Assembly: GCA_964017235.1 (NCBI GenBank)
Contig: OZ024929.1
Location: forward strand, 161,619,609 to 161,683,608
Reading direction: 5' to 3'
DNA from: Sabellastarte sp. h YS-2021
Taxonomy: Eukaryota > Annelida > Polychaeta > Sabellida > Sabellidae
Length of the DNA stretch: 64,000 bases
The position numbers and the translations under genes were made by a program. A model generated the notes under the pieces. The model ran no database searches. It had not been told where the DNA came from and saw only the letters and a program-made list of their open reading frames with translations. The stretch's first letter is position 1, and each line of letters begins with the position of its first letter. Of the stretch, positions 62,975-64,000 are shown piece by piece.

Positions 62975-63203
62975 CTGGGCCATGGTGATACAGTGGTAAC
63001 ACACTCGCCTCCCACCGCTTAGGCCTGTGGTTTAAATCCAAGACCATATATGGGAAAGTTGGTAGTTGCTTGCCGATGGTCGGAAGTTTACAGTACAGAA
63101 CCTTGGCCAACTGTATGTACTCACTGTACTGGTTTCCTGAGCCCTTAAAACTATATCGTGATATGACATATAAAGTGTTGAAAGTGACCCCAAATAAACT
63201 AAA
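62975..63203 (+). mobile_element. tRNA-derived SINE, same family as 2270
   Basis: GATACAGTGGTAACACACTC, TGGTAGTTGCTTGCCGATGG, AGTTTACAGTACAGAACC and GTGTTGAAAGTGACCC match the SINE at 2270-2508, with more changes. The B-box region (TGTGGTTTAAATCC) has decayed. Older than the first copy. Confidence 0.82.
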
Positions 63204-63269
63204 TGTCCCAGTATGACCCTGACTTTTGGATGTAAATCCCCAAACTTTGACCTTTGGCTTATATCTAGA

Positions 63270-63440
63270 TGTTATACAAGTACATTATGTACCTGATACA
63301 GGTATGACATACAATTACATTATGGATCTTGTACATGTATGACAGATGATAACATTATGTACTTGATATAGGTAGTGTGATATGATTACATTATGTACCT
63401 TATATACATGTATACAAGTACTTTATGTACTTTACAGTTT
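63270..63440. repeat. Degenerate minisatellite, ~36 bp
   Basis: TACATTATGTACCTGATA-type units recur four times at about 63281, 63320, 63353 and 63389. No coding content. Confidence 0.7.
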
Positions 63441-63612
63441 ACACAGATTTTATTTTGTGTGACCCTGAAAAGTAAACATAATTACATGGGAAGATAATAT
63501 TACATTACTGTTACTGTTCTTATATTGTACTGTAAAAAATAAACAGTATTTTACAGACTAAACTTGTCTTTTTAGCTCTGTCATAAAATAGCATTTTCAA
63601 TGGCCTACTCTT

Positions 63613-64000
63613 ATTATCTCCCGCCGGCACGCCAGGCAGGAGATTATAAAACACATTCCGTGCGTGCGTGTATGTGTCACGTTTTTAAAAAGGGCTGTAC
63701 ATCATACTGGTTGTTTCTCCTTGGCCTTTTCAATGTTTTATGACCTTATTGCTTATGTCGATCTTTTCATTTGATGCTGTTTTTTCAGACCTAGGTCCAT
63801 AGCTAAGTGAGTAATAGCAATGGTGGCTACTTTCAGTAAAGTGCTCATAACTCAAAAACGACTGCATTTAGAGCATTTCTGTAAAATATGTTGTTCAGCT
63901 ACTTTCTCCATGCCTAGAAGATGGTACCATTTTTAGGGGTTTATCTTGATAGCTAAGTGTGAGTAATAGCTATTTTCTGTTTTTAACAATGACCAAAATG
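63613..64000 (+). mobile_element. Hairpin-headed satellite element, family 1, start of a second copy
   Basis: Begins with the hairpin at 63613-63647 (TTATCTCCCGCCGGC and its partner), then CGTGCGTGCGTGTATGTG, then satellite sequence of the 321-bp type (GAGTAATAGC, CATAACTCAAAAACGACTGC, TTGTTCAGCTACTTT). It runs off the window. Confidence 0.65.

Overview
The window reads as an intron-rich, repeat-heavy invertebrate nuclear genome, most likely a marine mollusc or another lophotrochozoan. This rests on the mix of content: GT-AG introns, tRNA-derived SINEs, Tx1-like and CR1/L2-like LINEs, three DIRS (tyrosine-recombinase) retroelements, a hAT-like MITE and several families of 130-170 bp tandem repeats. 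The taxon is an inference; no species could be fixed from the sequence.

One host gene is clear. It lies on the + strand in eight coding exons between 33973 and 55275 and encodes a 432-residue PLP-dependent L-threonine ammonia-lyase (threonine dehydratase, TdcB/IlvA type) with a C-terminal ACT domain. The reading frame is open across all eight exons, and every intron has GT and AG ends. About 94% of the gene span is intron. Intron 2 holds a nearly whole DIRS element, intron 6 a CR1/L2-like LINE and a 146-bp tandem array, and intron 7 a SINE, a 3.5 kb satellite element and a MITE. A second, small two-exon gene (8647-9598, PHD-like zinc finger plus an 11-residue repeat) sits inside an element with inverted termini at 8067-10101 and probably belongs to that element.

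Layout. 1-1285: decayed satellite. 1286-18687: DIRS copy A, opened up by a satellite element (1564-7028), the PHD-finger element (8067-10101) and a minus-strand Tx1-like LINE (about 10102-14400). 18688-25460: a ~150-bp tandem repeat region into which DIRS copy C (18892-25168) inserted. 25460-33950: mostly unannotated non-coding sequence with a SINE, short tandem duplications and a truncated LINE. 33973-55275: the threonine ammonia-lyase gene. 55276-57617: 3' UTR and quiet sequence. 57628-62030: second copy of the intron-7 satellite element. 62031-64000: more tandem repeats, a SINE and the start of another satellite element.

The most unusual pattern is that the satellite families, although distinct in sequence and period (133, ~145, ~146, ~150, 168 and 321 bp), share a short core of the form TATAACTCGAAAA. 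Several sit in elements that begin with a perfect or near-perfect hairpin, one arm of which recurs in inverted form near the far end. This suggests one superfamily of non-autonomous elements, possibly Helentron-related, with tandem-repeat bodies. DIRS elements are described as fossils only.
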